Positions 52,639-61,877 of a stretch of 64,000 bases of DNA are shown piece after piece. The notes beneath the pieces were generated by a model. It saw only the letters and a list, made by a program, of their open reading frames with translations. It did no database searches and was not told where the DNA came from. How positions within the stretch are numbered: the first letter of the stretch is position 1; the number at the start of each line of letters is the position of its first letter. A program made the translations under genes and the position numbers. The stretch is from Planomonospora parontospora (GTDB lineage: Bacteria; Actinomycetota; Actinomycetes; Streptosporangiales; Streptosporangiaceae): the NCBI GenBank assembly GCA_014647935.1, contig BMQD01000014.1:62001-126000 (forward strand), given 5' to 3'.

Positions 52639-53640
52639 GTGAAAGCGCGCGACACCGACTGGGATGGGGTACGGCTTCACGTCGTCACCGGCAAGGGCGG
52701 CACCGGGAAGACCACGGTCGCCGCCGCGCTCGCCCTCGCGCTCGCCGCGGGCGGGCGGAAGGTCCTGCTGGTCGAGGTCGAGGGGCGCCAGGGGATCGCG
52801 CAGATCTTCGACCTGCCGCCGCTGCCGTACGAGGAACGGAAGATCGCCGTCGCGCCGGGGGGCGGCGACGTCCACGCGCTGGCCGTCGATCCCGAAGAGG
52901 CCATGCTCGACTACCTCGAGATGTTCTACGGCATGCGCCGGGCGGGCCGGGCGCTGAGCAAGCTGGGCATCGTCGACTTCGCCACCACCATCGCCCCCGG
53001 TTTCCGCGACGTCCTCGTCACCGGCAAGACGACCGAGGCGGTCCGGCGCAGGGGCAAGGAGGGCCGGCGGGTCTACGACGCGGTGGTGCTCGACGCCCCG
53101 CCGACCGGCCGGATCGTCCGCTTCCTGAACGTCACCAACGAGGTCGCGGGGCTGGCCAGGATGGGCCCGATCAAGAACCACGCCGACCTGGTGAACGGCG
53201 TCGTCGCCTCACCCGAGACCGCGGTGCACTTCGTCACCCTCCTGGAGGAGATGCCCGTCCAGGAGACCCTCGACGGGCTGGCCGAGCTGCGGGCGGCGGG
53301 CCTGCCGCCCGGCGGCGTCTTCACCAACATGGTCAGGACCTCGCTGCTGCCCGCGGAGGCCGTCGAGGCGGCCGCGGCCGGCCGCTTCGACCCGGACGAG
53401 CTGGCGCTGGGCCTCAAGGCGGCCGGGCTGGCCGACGGGGCCGACGCCGCCGCCGTGGCCTCGGCCCTCACCGAGGAGATCGTCGAGCACGCCCGCCGCA
53501 CCGAGCTGGAACGCCAGGAGCGGGCCTCGCTCGACGCCGCCGGGCGGCCCCGCTACGAGCTGCCGCTGCTGCCGGACGGCGTGGACCTCGCCGGGCTGTA
53601 CGAGCTGGCCGAATCGATCCGCACCCAGGGAGCAGCATGA
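52639..53640 (+). CDS. ArsA/GET3-like ATPase, first of a pair
   Basis: 333 residues. The deviant Walker A GKGGTGKTT, the DAPPTGRIVRFL switch II region and the overall ArsA fold are clear. Actinobacterial genomes keep two such ATPases side by side next to wblA; they are not tied to arsenic and may act as a heterodimer. The GTG is set by TAGCCT 7 nt upstream. The stop overlaps the next start in ATGA. Confidence 0.93.
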   Translation: MKARDTDWDGVRLHVVTGKGGTGKTTVAAALALALAAGGRKVLLVEVEGRQGIAQIFDLPPLPYEERKIAVAPGGGDVHALAVDPEEAMLDYLEMFYGMRRAGRALSKLGIVDFATTIAPGFRDVLVTGKTTEAVRRRGKEGRRVYDAVVLDAPPTGRIVRFLNVTNEVAGLARMGPIKNHADLVNGVVASPETAVHFVTLLEEMPVQETLDGLAELRAAGLPPGGVFTNMVRTSLLPAEAVEAAAAGRFDPDELALGLKAAGLADGADAAAVASALTEEIVEHARRTELERQERASLDAAGRPRYELPLLPDGVDLAGLYELAESIRTQGAA

Positions 53641-54800
53641 ACGAGCGGACCGGAGGGCACCGCACCGCCCCCCTGCTCGACCTCGACGCGATCATCGACG
53701 ACCGCAACACCCGGATCATCGTCTGCTGCGGCTCCGGCGGCGTGGGCAAGACCACCACCGCGGCCGCCCTGGGGCTGCGCGCCGCCGAGCGCGGGCGCAG
53801 CGCCGTGGTCCTCACCGTGGACCCGGCGCGGCGGCTGGCCCAGTCGATGGGCCTGACCGAGCTCGACAACACGCCCCGGCCCGTCGCGGGCGTGACGGGC
53901 GAGGGCGAGCTGCACGCCATGATGCTCGACATGAAGCGGACCTTCGACGAGATCATCGAGGCGCACGCCGACCCGGAGCGGGCCCGGCAGATCCTGACGA
54001 ACCCCTTCTACCAGTCCCTGTCGTCCAGCTTCTCCGGCACCCAGGAGTACATGGCGATGGAGAAGCTCGGCCAGCTCCGCCGGTCGGGCGACTGGGACCT
54101 GATCATCGTGGACACCCCGCCCTCCCGGTCCGCCCTGGACTTCCTGGACGCGCCGGAACGGCTCGGCCGCTTCCTCGACGGGCGGCTCATCCGACTGCTG
54201 ACCGCCCCGGCGAAGGTCGGCGGGCGCAGTGCCTTCAAGCTGTTCAACGCCGGCTTCGGGTTCGTCGCCGGGACCCTGACCAAGCTGCTGGGCGCTCAGG
54301 TGCTCAAGGACCTGCAGACGTTCGTGTCCGCCCTGGATGCCGTCTTCGGCGGGTTCCGGGCGCGCGCCGACCAGACCTACCGGCTGCTGCAGGCCCCCGG
54401 GACCGCGTTCGTGGTCGTCGCGGCCCCCGAGAGGGACGCGATGCGCGAGGCCTCGTACTTCGTGGAGCGGCTGGCCGAGGAGCGCATGCCGCTGGCCGGG
54501 CTCGTGGTCAACCGGGTCCACCGCTCGCCCGTCTCCGGGCTGTCGGCGGCCCGCAGCAGCGCGGCGGCCGAGGACCTGGAGGCGCGGGGCGAGCACGAGC
54601 TGACCTCCGCGGTGCTGCGGCTGCACGCCGACCGCATGCAGCTGGCCGCCCGGGAGCACCGCGAGCAGGAGCACTTCGTCTCCGCCCACCCCACGGTGCC
54701 GATCGTCCAGGTCGCCGCGATGCCCACGGACGTGCACGACCTGGAGGGCCTGCGCGAGGTGGGAGAGCTCCTGGCCGGGCGGTGGCGCCCGGCGGCCTGA
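53637..54800 (+). CDS. ArsA/GET3-like ATPase, second of a pair
   Basis: 387 residues. Walker A GSGGVGKTT, VLTVDPARRLAQSMG (the ArsA DTAPTGHT-like and DPA region) and IIVDTPPSRSALDFL are present. ATG 53637 overlaps the first ArsA stop, so both proteins are probably made in equal amounts. In S. coelicolor the equivalents are SCO3577/SCO3578, upstream of wblA (recalled). The substrate is unknown. Confidence 0.93.
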   Translation: MNERTGGHRTAPLLDLDAIIDDRNTRIIVCCGSGGVGKTTTAAALGLRAAERGRSAVVLTVDPARRLAQSMGLTELDNTPRPVAGVTGEGELHAMMLDMKRTFDEIIEAHADPERARQILTNPFYQSLSSSFSGTQEYMAMEKLGQLRRSGDWDLIIVDTPPSRSALDFLDAPERLGRFLDGRLIRLLTAPAKVGGRSAFKLFNAGFGFVAGTLTKLLGAQVLKDLQTFVSALDAVFGGFRARADQTYRLLQAPGTAFVVVAAPERDAMREASYFVERLAEERMPLAGLVVNRVHRSPVSGLSAARSSAAAEDLEARGEHELTSAVLRLHADRMQLAAREHREQEHFVSAHPTVPIVQVAAMPTDVHDLEGLREVGELLAGRWRPAA

Positions 54801-54853
54801 CCCGGATCCGCCCGGGACCGCCCGGTCCGGTCTCGCACCGGGCGCCGGCACGC

Positions 54854-54882
54854 CGTTCCGCGCCGCAGGCGGGCGCGGAACG
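54854..54882. terminator. bidirectional hairpin between arsA pair and wblA
   Basis: CGTTCCGCGCC (54854-54864) and GGCGCGGAACG (54872-54882) pair perfectly around a 7-nt loop. Confidence 0.65.
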
Positions 54883-54975
54883 AACACGCACGGACCGGGC
54901 TCGGACGACATGGGTACGGCCGGCGGGCGGCGCCGGCCGTACGGGGTCGAAATCATGCCGGGGCGGCTCGCGGGC

Positions 54976-55272
54976 TCAGCCGGCGATCAGCTCGTTCGTC
55001 CGCTCGTACTCTTCCTTGGCCAGTTCCAGCAGGTCCCGCCAGGAGTCGACGTCGGGTCGCCGGCGCAGCAGCGCCCGGCGTTCCCGCTCGGTCATCCCGC
55101 CCCACACCCCGAACTCGATGCGGTTGTCCAACGCGTCGGCGAGGCACTCGGTTCGGACCGGGCACCCTCGGCAGATGAGCTTCGCTCGGTTCTGGGCAGC
55201 GCCCTGGACGAACAGCGCGTCAGGATCCGCACCCTTGCAGGCCGCGCTGGACGTCCAATCCGTGATCCACAT
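54976..55272 (-). CDS. wblA: WhiB-family regulator WblA
   Basis: 98 residues. The [4Fe-4S] ligands are C12, C34, C37 and C43, followed by GVWGG (55-59) and a basic RERRALLRRR stretch for DNA or sigma-factor contact. The long FVQGAAQNRAK region and gene order (ArsA pair, wblA, PBP) identify it as the WblA group, a global repressor of antibiotic production and regulator of sporulation in Streptomyces. ATG 55272 is preceded by a G-rich purine stretch. Its 266-bp upstream gap is shared with the PBP gene. Confidence 0.93.
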   Translation of the reverse strand: MWITDWTSSAACKGADPDALFVQGAAQNRAKLICRGCPVRTECLADALDNRIEFGVWGGMTERERRALLRRRPDVDSWRDLLELAKEEYERTNELIAG

Positions 55273-55485
55273 TCGACCCCACTCCCCTTAGGTGGTCAGT
55301 CGTGACTTGGAGCCGACGGGCGCGGTCGTCGGGCTTCCGTATTCAGTTGCCGCAGAAAGAGAACGTACGCAATCAGACGTTCGGGCGGACAGACCCCGGC
55401 GGGACCAATTTCTTGCATGGTCATGGGCGGCCATGTGGCCGGGAATGACTAGTTACCTGTCCTTGATTCAAGGGAACGCCAAGCG

Positions 55486-55509
55486 CGAACGGTGTTCCGT
55501 TACCGTTCG
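55486..55509. promoter_or_regulatory. dyad CGAACGGT-N8-ACCGTTCG over the PBP -35 region
   Basis: The 8-bp arms are exact. The right arm covers the expected -35 position for the TACTCT -10 at 55526, so a bound protein would block the PBP promoter. Confidence 0.5.
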
Positions 55510-55525
55510 AGCCGTCCACCCGACG

Positions 55526-55531
55526 TACTCT
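55526..55531 (+). promoter_or_regulatory. -10 element TACTCT of a leaderless promoter
   Basis: TACTCT ends 7 nt before GTG 55539 of the penicillin-binding protein gene. Confidence 0.65.
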
Positions 55532-55538
55532 TGTTCTC

Positions 55539-57758
55539 GTGCAAGCTCAAGGCAAAGATCAGAAGTCGGCAGTGGGGAACGTCCTGCGGCTCGTCACCGC
55601 GGGCGCCGCCGCGGGGGTGTTGGTCGCTGCCATCGCGCTTCCGGCGATGGGTGGTGCGGGCGTGACGGTGAAGTCCGCCATCCAGGAGCTGCACCTGCAG
55701 CCGGAGGAGCTCAAGGAGCCCCCGCTGCCCGAGCGGACCGTCCTGCTGGACGCCGACGGCAAGCAGTTCGCCCAGTTCTACTACGAGAACCGCGAGTCGG
55801 TGAGACTCGACCAGATCGCCGACGTCATGAAGACCGCGATCGTCGCGATCGAGGACGACCGGTTCTACGAGCACGGCGCGATCGACCTGGAGGGCACGGC
55901 CCGCGCCGCCGTGCGGAACTTCTCCGGCGGCGGCGTCGTGCAGGGCGGCTCGTCGATCACCCAGCAATACGTCAAGCTCGTCCTGGTCAACAGCGCCGAG
56001 ACCAAGGAGGAGCAGGCCGCCGCCCAGGCGCCCACCCTCGAACGCAAGCTCAACGAGCTGCGCTACGCGCTGGCCATCGAGGAGAAGTACACCAAGTCGG
56101 AGATCCTCGAGCGCTACCTCAACATCTCCTACTTCGGCGCGGGCGCGCACGGCATCCAGGCCGCCGCCAAGCGGTTCTTCGACAAGCCGGCCTCCAAGCT
56201 GACCCTGTGGGAGGCCGCCACGCTGGCCGGGGCCGTGCAGAACCCCAGCGTGACCGACCCCAACACCGGCAAGGCCGCCCGCGCCCGGCTGCTGGAGCGG
56301 CGCAACACGGTGCTGAACCGAATGACCGAACTCGGCAAGATCACCAAGGCGGAGGCCGAGGAGGCCAAGGCCAAGAAGCTCGGCTACAAGGACGTCCCGG
56401 TCCCCGGCGGCTGCGACGAGAGCCCCTACCCCTACTTCTGCCTCTACGTCCAGCACGAGATCCTCAACAACGAGGACTTCGGCAAGACCGCCGAGGCGCG
56501 TGAGAAGTTCCTCCAGCGCGGCGGCCTGACGATCAAGACGACGCTCGACACGCAGGCGCAGAAGGCCTCCGAGAAGGCCATCAAGGCCTACGTCAAGACC
56601 ACCGACAAGCCGGTCGCCTCGCAGGCCATGGTCGTGCCGGGCACCGGGGCCATCAAGGCGATGGCCGCCAGCCGCAAGTTCGGGCAGAACAAGAAGAAGA
56701 ACGAGATCAGCTACAACCTCGCCGCCGACGTGCTGCACGGCGGCGGCGCCGGGTTCCAGGCGGGCTCCACCTTCAAGCCCATCACCCTGCTCGCGGCCCT
56801 GGAGAAGGGCATGAAGCTGAACGACGGCTTCAGCACCGGTTCCACCTACCACGCGCCGAGCAGCAGCGCCTTCCGCGACTGCAAGGGCAACCGGGTCGGC
56901 GATCCCTCACATCCGGTCCAAAACTCCAGCGAGGGCGGCGGCGGCTTCAAGACCCTGACCACCGGCACCCTCGGCTCGGTGAACACCTTCTTCATGAAGC
57001 TGGAGGAGGTGGTCGGGCTCTGCGAGACCGTCAAGACGGCCCAGAAGCTGGGCATCAAGCGCGCCGACGGGCAGCCGCTGAAGGAGTTCGAGACCTTCAC
57101 GCTCGGCACCAACGAGATGGACCCGGTCACGGTCTCCGCCGCCTACGCGACGATCGGCGCCCGCGGCGCCTACTGCAAGCCGATGGCCATCACCGAGATC
57201 CGCGACCGGAACAACAAGGCCACCTCCTACAAGCCGAAGTGCAAGCAGGTCCTGGACGAGGAGGTCTCCGACGCGGCCTCGCACATCATGTCCGGCGTGT
57301 TCACCAAGGGCACGATGAGCGGCGTCGGCGGCATCGGCCGCCCCGCGGCGGGCAAGACCGGCACCACCGACGACTACACCGCGGCCTGGTTCGCCGGCTT
57401 CACCCCCGACCTGGCCTCCGCGGTCAGCATCGGCGACCCGCGCGGCGCCTTCCAGCACGACCTGGTCGGCGTGACCATCGGCGGACGCTACTACTCCCAC
57501 GTGTACGGCGCCTCGATCGCCGGGCCGATCTGGAAGCAGTCCATGATCGGCGCGCTGAAGGGCGTGGAGGCGACGCCGTTCACCCCGGTGAACATGGAGC
57601 GCTTCGGCGGCTGCTCCGCCGGCCGGTGCGCCCCGCCGCCCAAGAAGCCCGCCAAGGTCGACGGTGACGGCGGCGGCCGTGGCGGCGACGGCGGCAACGA
57701 CGTGGAGTCCCCGGCGGACTGGGGCGGCGTGAACGGCGGCGCCCCGATCATTCCCTGA
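55539..57758 (+). CDS. class A penicillin-binding protein (glycosyltransferase-transpeptidase)
   Basis: 739 residues. One N-terminal membrane helix precedes a GT51 domain (EDDRFYEHGAIDLEG, GGSSITQQYVKL). A transpeptidase domain with GSTFKPIT (nucleophile Ser), SVNTF and GKTGTTDDY follows. It polymerises and crosslinks peptidoglycan outside the membrane. The tail is Pro/Lys then Gly/Asp-rich. The GTG is set by TACTCT 7 nt upstream. The wblA neighbour matches SCO3580. Confidence 0.96.
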   Translation: MQAQGKDQKSAVGNVLRLVTAGAAAGVLVAAIALPAMGGAGVTVKSAIQELHLQPEELKEPPLPERTVLLDADGKQFAQFYYENRESVRLDQIADVMKTAIVAIEDDRFYEHGAIDLEGTARAAVRNFSGGGVVQGGSSITQQYVKLVLVNSAETKEEQAAAQAPTLERKLNELRYALAIEEKYTKSEILERYLNISYFGAGAHGIQAAAKRFFDKPASKLTLWEAATLAGAVQNPSVTDPNTGKAARARLLERRNTVLNRMTELGKITKAEAEEAKAKKLGYKDVPVPGGCDESPYPYFCLYVQHEILNNEDFGKTAEAREKFLQRGGLTIKTTLDTQAQKASEKAIKAYVKTTDKPVASQAMVVPGTGAIKAMAASRKFGQNKKKNEISYNLAADVLHGGGAGFQAGSTFKPITLLAALEKGMKLNDGFSTGSTYHAPSSSAFRDCKGNRVGDPSHPVQNSSEGGGGFKTLTTGTLGSVNTFFMKLEEVVGLCETVKTAQKLGIKRADGQPLKEFETFTLGTNEMDPVTVSAAYATIGARGAYCKPMAITEIRDRNNKATSYKPKCKQVLDEEVSDAASHIMSGVFTKGTMSGVGGIGRPAAGKTGTTDDYTAAWFAGFTPDLASAVSIGDPRGAFQHDLVGVTIGGRYYSHVYGASIAGPIWKQSMIGALKGVEATPFTPVNMERFGGCSAGRCAPPPKKPAKVDGDGGGRGGDGGNDVESPADWGGVNGGAPIIP

Positions 57759-57783
57759 CCGTCCACGGCGGTGACGTGAAACG

Positions 57784-57829
57784 AAGAGAGCCCTCCTCAA
57801 GGCCGGTGACGGCCGGGGAGGGCTCTCTT
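57784..57829 (+). terminator. U-tailed terminator of the PBP gene
   Basis: AAGAGAGCCCTCC pairs with GGAGGGCTCTCTT around an inner GGCCG/CGGCC hairpin, starting 26 bp after the PBP stop. Confidence 0.85.
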
Positions 57830-57864
57830 TCACGTTGTCGGCCCGAAGGCGCCTTCCGGGACCT

Positions 57865-58000
57865 CAGCCCGCCGGACGGGCCCGCACGGCCTGGCGCTCA
57901 ACCGCCCAGGCGGGCCGTACGGCCTGGCGCTCAGCCCACCCGGACGGGCCCGTACGGCCTGGCGCTCAGCCCGCCAGGCGGGCCCGTACGGCCTGGGCCA
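57865..58000. repeat. four tandem ~34-bp repeats derived from the yqeY 3' end
   Basis: Units of 33-35 bp start at 57865, 57899, 57932 and 57967, each ending in a CGTACGGCCTGGCGCT-type sequence. The last copy is the 3' coding end and stop of yqeY; the others lie downstream of that stop. Confidence 0.85.
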
Positions 58001-58430
58001 CCCGGCCGCCCTCGGCGCGCCCGGCGACCTTGGGGTTGAGGACCTTCATGACCTGTCCCATCGCCTGCGGTCCCGAGGCGCCGCTCTCCGCGAGGGCCTC
58101 CTCCACGAGCGCGGCGAGCTCGGAGTCGGAGAGCTGGGCCGGGAGGTACTCCTCCAGGATGGCCTGCTCGTCCATCTCGGCCTTCGCCTGCTCGGTGCGG
58201 CCGGCCCCGCCGAAGGCCTCGGCCGCCTCGCGGCGCTTCTTGGCCTCCTTCGTCAGCACCTTGACGATCTCGTCGTCGGTCAGCTCGCGGGAGGTCTTGC
58301 CCGAGACCTCCTCGACGTTCACCGCCGCCAGGGCCATCCGGATCGTCCGGGTGCGGATCTCGTCCCTGCTCTTCATCGAGGCCGTCAGATCGGCCTTCAG
58401 CTTGTCCTTCAATGCGCTCATGCGGTCCAT
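57966..58430 (-). CDS. GatB/YqeY domain protein
   Basis: 154 residues. The YqeY motif set is clear: LKADLTASMKSRDEIRTRTIRMALAAVNVEEV and EYLPAQLSDSELAALVEEALAESG. The domain is shared with the tRNA-binding end of GatB; the stand-alone protein's role is not settled. ATG 58430 has GAGG 7 nt upstream; ATG 58421 three codons on is an alternative. Its 3' end is the source of a tandem repeat array. Confidence 0.95.
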   Translation of the reverse strand: MDRMSALKDKLKADLTASMKSRDEIRTRTIRMALAAVNVEEVSGKTSRELTDDEIVKVLTKEAKKRREAAEAFGGAGRTEQAKAEMDEQAILEEYLPAQLSDSELAALVEEALAESGASGPQAMGQVMKVLNPKVAGRAEGGRVAQAVRARLAG

Positions 58431-58513
58431 CTTGCCGCCTCACCAGCCCGGTTGTATTCCGGGTTTCCGTCCGGCGGGCCGGATAGGCGGCCCGGCTCGG
58501 GCATGATGGAGGG

Positions 58514-59437
58514 GTGAGGAAAGCAGCCGCAGTGCCCCTGTCCCTGCTCGGCGCCGGCCTGGCCGGTCTGGCCTACGCCTCGGTCATCGAGCGCAACGCG
58601 TTCCGGCTGCGGCGTTTCGACGTGCCGGTGCTGGAGCCCGGACGGCGTCCGGTGCGCGTCCTCCACCTCTCCGACCTGCACCTCACCCCCGGCCGCCGGC
58701 TGCTCATCGAGTGGGTCCGCTCCCTGGGCGACCTCCGGCCCGATCTGGTGGTGAACACCGGCGACTCGATCGCCCACCCCGAGGCGGTCCCCGCCCTGCT
58801 GCACGCCCTGGAGCCCCTGCTGCGGCGCCCCGGCCTGTTCGTGTACGGCTCCAACGACCTCTACTCCCCGCGCCCCAAGAACCCCGCGCGCTACCTGTGG
58901 CGGACCTCCAAGGGCGACAACCGCCGCAACACGCCCGACCTGCCCTGGGAGGAACTCGGCGCCGGGATGGCGGCCGAGGGCTGGCTCGACATGAACAACA
59001 CCACCGCCCGGATCAAGGTCGCCGACCTCGACGTGGCCGTGGGCGGCATCCACGACTCCCACATCGACCACGACCGCTACGACCGGATCGCCGGTCCCGC
59101 CCCCGCGGACGCCGACCTCCGCCTGGGCGTGATGCACTCCCCCGAGCCCCGCAACATGACCCGCTTCGCCGCCGACGGCTACCAGCTCCTGCTGGCCGGG
59201 CACACCCACGGCGGTCAGCTCTGCGTCCCGTTCTACGGTGCGCTCGTCACCAACTGCGGCATCGACCGGGCCCGCGTCAAGGGCCTGAGCCGCCACGACG
59301 CCGCCTACCTCCACGTCTCCGCGGGCCTCGGCACCAGCCCGTACTCCCCGGTCCGCTTCGCCTGCTTCCCGGAGGCTTCGCTCCTCACGCTCGTGCCGCG
59401 CCGCCGGGGTGGCACAAGCATCCACGAAGTCCGCTAG
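58514..59437 (+). CDS. calcineurin-like metallophosphoesterase, membrane-anchored
   Basis: 307 residues. A hydrophobic N-terminus ([17 protein letters not shown]) probably anchors it. Metal ligands appear in HLSDLHL, VNTGDS, GSNDLY (in place of GNHD) and LAGHTHGGQ. This matches YkuE-like phosphoesterases. The Ser in GSND instead of GNHD is a known variant in actinobacterial members. GTG 58514 has GGAGGG immediately before it, or a CATGAT 6 nt upstream for a leaderless start. Confidence 0.92.
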   Translation: MRKAAAVPLSLLGAGLAGLAYASVIERNAFRLRRFDVPVLEPGRRPVRVLHLSDLHLTPGRRLLIEWVRSLGDLRPDLVVNTGDSIAHPEAVPALLHALEPLLRRPGLFVYGSNDLYSPRPKNPARYLWRTSKGDNRRNTPDLPWEELGAGMAAEGWLDMNNTTARIKVADLDVAVGGIHDSHIDHDRYDRIAGPAPADADLRLGVMHSPEPRNMTRFAADGYQLLLAGHTHGGQLCVPFYGALVTNCGIDRARVKGLSRHDAAYLHVSAGLGTSPYSPVRFACFPEASLLTLVPRRRGGTSIHEVR

Positions 59438-59469
59438 ACTTTCCCAAGCACGAGCAAGACGGCGTGCAC

Positions 59470-59544
<75 letters not shown>

Positions 59545-59564
59545 GTTGCAGTGATTTCCCGAGG

Positions 59565-59604
59565 CCGAGGGCCCGATCGCCGGAGACGGCGACCGGGCCC
59601 TCGG
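59565..59604 (+). terminator. terminator hairpin after tRNA-Pro
   Basis: CCGAGGGCCCG...TCGCCG pairs with CGGCGA...CGGGCCCTCGG (one mismatch) around a GAGA loop, followed by a T-rich TCGTTT. Confidence 0.8.
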
Positions 59605-59683
59605 TCGTTTCCTGTGGTGCTTCCCACGGTGCTTCCCTCCGCGGACCGTCAAGCGGCGCGGTGCGAGCGGCGATCACGTCGGG

Positions 59684-61099
59684 TCAGGCGGCGCGGTGCG
59701 CGGCATGGGCGGCGACCACGTCGGGGATCCCTGCGTCCGTCAGCACGACGGGCCGGTGGCCCTCCCCGGCCAGCAGGGTCGCGGCGATGGAGGCCCGGCG
59801 GCCCGAACCGCAGGCGACCAGCACGGGACGGTCCCGGTCGAGGTCCGCCGGGACGCCCTCGGTCACCAGGTCCGGCAGGAAGCGTTCCACCGCGCCTTCC
59901 AGCCGCGCCGCCTTCCGCTCGGCGGGCATCCGCACGTCGAGCACCTGCGCGCCGGGCAGGGCGAGATGCCGGAGGAAGGCGGACAGGTCCACGAGCGTGA
60001 AGGTCTGCGTGGCCGCCGGGCCGAGGTCGCGGACGACGCCGCGGACCTCGTCCATCCCGATCCGCGCGAGCTGGACGACCTCCTCGGTGACGTCCTGGTC
60101 CCGCTCCGCGACCAGCACGATCGGCGTCCGGTACGGCAGCAGCCACCCGGCCCAGCTGCCGAAGTCGTCGCCCGGCTCGATCCCGACGGATCCGGGAAGG
60201 GCCCCCTGGGCCTGCGCCCTCCGCGGGCGGACGTCGACCGCCCGCGCCTCCGCGGGCACAGCGGTGGCAGTGAGCTCGGGAACCCTCGGCGAGGGCATCG
60301 GCGGCACGCCGAGGGTGTTGGCTCTGCCCATGTGCCGGTAGAACGCCGGGATCGGCATCGGCTCGGCGAGCAGCGCGTCGGCGAAGGCCTCCGCGGCGTC
60401 GGCGGCGCCCGTGGAGACTCCGTCCGCGGCGCCCGTGGAGGCCCCGGACGCCGCGGAGGCCGTGCGGCCGGTGGCGAGGGCCAGCAGCGGGTTGCCGGTG
60501 AGCTCCGCCCCGATGGTGGAGGTGTGCCGGCCCGCACCGGAGGACGTGCAGAACGAGCCCTCGCCGTGGGTGGGGAACAGACCGGTCTGCGGGGGCAGGG
60601 CCGCCAGTCGGCGCAGCGAGCCGCACTGCAGGCGGGCCAGGGTGCGGGCCCGCTCGGGGCCCAGCAGGTCGGGGCGGCCGGCCGAGGCCACCAGCAGGCT
60701 GCCCCCGGAGAAGAGCGCCGCCGGCTCGCTGTCGGCCAGCACCAGGTAGCTGGTGTGCTCGGGGGTGTGGCCCGGAGTGTGGATCGGGCGGACCAGCAGG
60801 CCCCGCCCGCCCGCGAGGTCCTCCAGGTGGAAGGCGGGGGTGTGCCGGTAGGCGGCCGCCGCGGCGGCGGGCAGCACCAGTTCGGCCCCGGTGCGCAGGG
60901 CGGCCTGCTCGGCGCCCGAGACGTAGTCGTTGTGCAGGTGGGTCTCCAGCACGAACCGCAGTTCCACGTCCCGCTCGGCGACGACCCGCAGGAACCGGTC
61001 GACGTCGCGCTGGGGGTCGACGAGCACCCCCACGCCCTCGTGGACCAGCAGGTGGCTCTGGTCGCCCAGGCCCGGGGTGCGGAACGACACGATCTCCAT
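59684..61099 (-). CDS. MBL-fold protein with two rhodanese domains
   Basis: 471 residues. The metallo-beta-lactamase part has THLHNDYVSG, HTPGHTPEHTSY and a FSGGSL site where the usual Asp is replaced by Gly, so metal binding may be weakened. Two rhodanese-like domains follow; only the second keeps a Cys in LVACGSGRRAS. The layout is that of bacterial persulfide dioxygenase-rhodanese fusions (sulfide detoxification). The linker has a short repeat STGAAD. GGAGG precedes ATG 61099. Confidence 0.88.
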   Translation of the reverse strand: MEIVSFRTPGLGDQSHLLVHEGVGVLVDPQRDVDRFLRVVAERDVELRFVLETHLHNDYVSGAEQAALRTGAELVLPAAAAAAYRHTPAFHLEDLAGGRGLLVRPIHTPGHTPEHTSYLVLADSEPAALFSGGSLLVASAGRPDLLGPERARTLARLQCGSLRRLAALPPQTGLFPTHGEGSFCTSSGAGRHTSTIGAELTGNPLLALATGRTASAASGASTGAADGVSTGAADAAEAFADALLAEPMPIPAFYRHMGRANTLGVPPMPSPRVPELTATAVPAEARAVDVRPRRAQAQGALPGSVGIEPGDDFGSWAGWLLPYRTPIVLVAERDQDVTEEVVQLARIGMDEVRGVVRDLGPAATQTFTLVDLSAFLRHLALPGAQVLDVRMPAERKAARLEGAVERFLPDLVTEGVPADLDRDRPVLVACGSGRRASIAATLLAGEGHRPVVLTDAGIPDVVAAHAAHRAA

Positions 61100-61150
61100 T
61101 TCCCCGCCTCCGCTCGGTCGGCGCACGGCCCCCGACGGGGCCCTACGGGT

Positions 61151-61675
61151 TCATACCCGGGAAAGGCCGGGAGGACCTGCGGAAACGGAGGCCTGCGGGG
61201 CCGTGCCGGGCCCGTCGTCCCCGCACCCGGCGCGGTCCCCGCCGTTCATCCGGTTCAGCGCGAGAGCGAGCGCCGCGCCGTACACCGCATGGGCCGTGCC
61301 CATCACCAGGGGGCGCCCCGGCCGGTCGCGCGGGATCGAGGGCAGGATCCCCAGGCGGGGCACCCAGCCCGCGTAGCTGCCGACCCAGATCCCCAGGGCG
61401 TAGACGACGCCCAGCGGCGGAGCGATCCGCCGCCCGCGGGAGAGCAGGCCGTACACCGCCCCCGCGCCGGCGCCGAACCCGAAGTGGGCGATCGCGCCCA
61501 GGACCCCCTCGCCGGGCTTGGAGCGGTGCCGGTGCCCGGGCAGGGCGGCGCGGACGATGCGCTTGGGCGGCTGGTCGCCCATCAGCCCGGCCTTCTCCCC
61601 GGCGACCATCACCACGCTCATCACCGCGGTGGCGAGCACTCCTCCTGCGGCTCCTCTGACCAGGTTGCGCATCAT
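61151..61675 (-). CDS. small membrane protein (DUF1440/YagU- or DUF6789-like)
   Basis: 174 residues with four hydrophobic segments. The motif GEKAGLMGDQPPKRIVRAALPG after the first helix and GAIAHFGFGAGAGAVYGL match a family of small actinobacterial membrane proteins related to YagU, which has been linked to acid resistance in E. coli. The ATG at 61675 is chosen by length. A weak hairpin (61127-61142) lies beyond its stop. It is transcribed away from the P450. Confidence 0.75.
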   Translation of the reverse strand: MMRNLVRGAAGGVLATAVMSVVMVAGEKAGLMGDQPPKRIVRAALPGHRHRSKPGEGVLGAIAHFGFGAGAGAVYGLLSRGRRIAPPLGVVYALGIWVGSYAGWVPRLGILPSIPRDRPGRPLVMGTAHAVYGAALALALNRMNGGDRAGCGDDGPGTAPQASVSAGPPGLSRV

Positions 61676-61865
61676 GACGGGCGAATGCCCCCGTCCCGGC
61701 GGGGAAAACCGGCGTGCGCGCACCGCCCTGGGCCCGGCGGCTCCGCCCGGTGGCCGGTGCCGCCTCGGGCCCGGTGCCGCCGCCCGACCGGGACCCGGCG
61801 GATCCGGGGGTGGCTCTCCGCCGGGAGGGCCGGGAAGGCTCCTTCCCGGCCGGGGGTTCCGTTGA

Positions 61866-61871
61866 TACGGT
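61866..61871 (+). promoter_or_regulatory. -10 element TACGGT of a leaderless promoter
   Basis: TACGGT ends 6 nt before the P450 ATG. Confidence 0.65.
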
Positions 61872-61877
61872 CGATTG

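Noticed and set aside
57865-58000. Possible CRISPR array
   Set aside because: Units abut without unique spacers, and the last unit is the end of yqeY.
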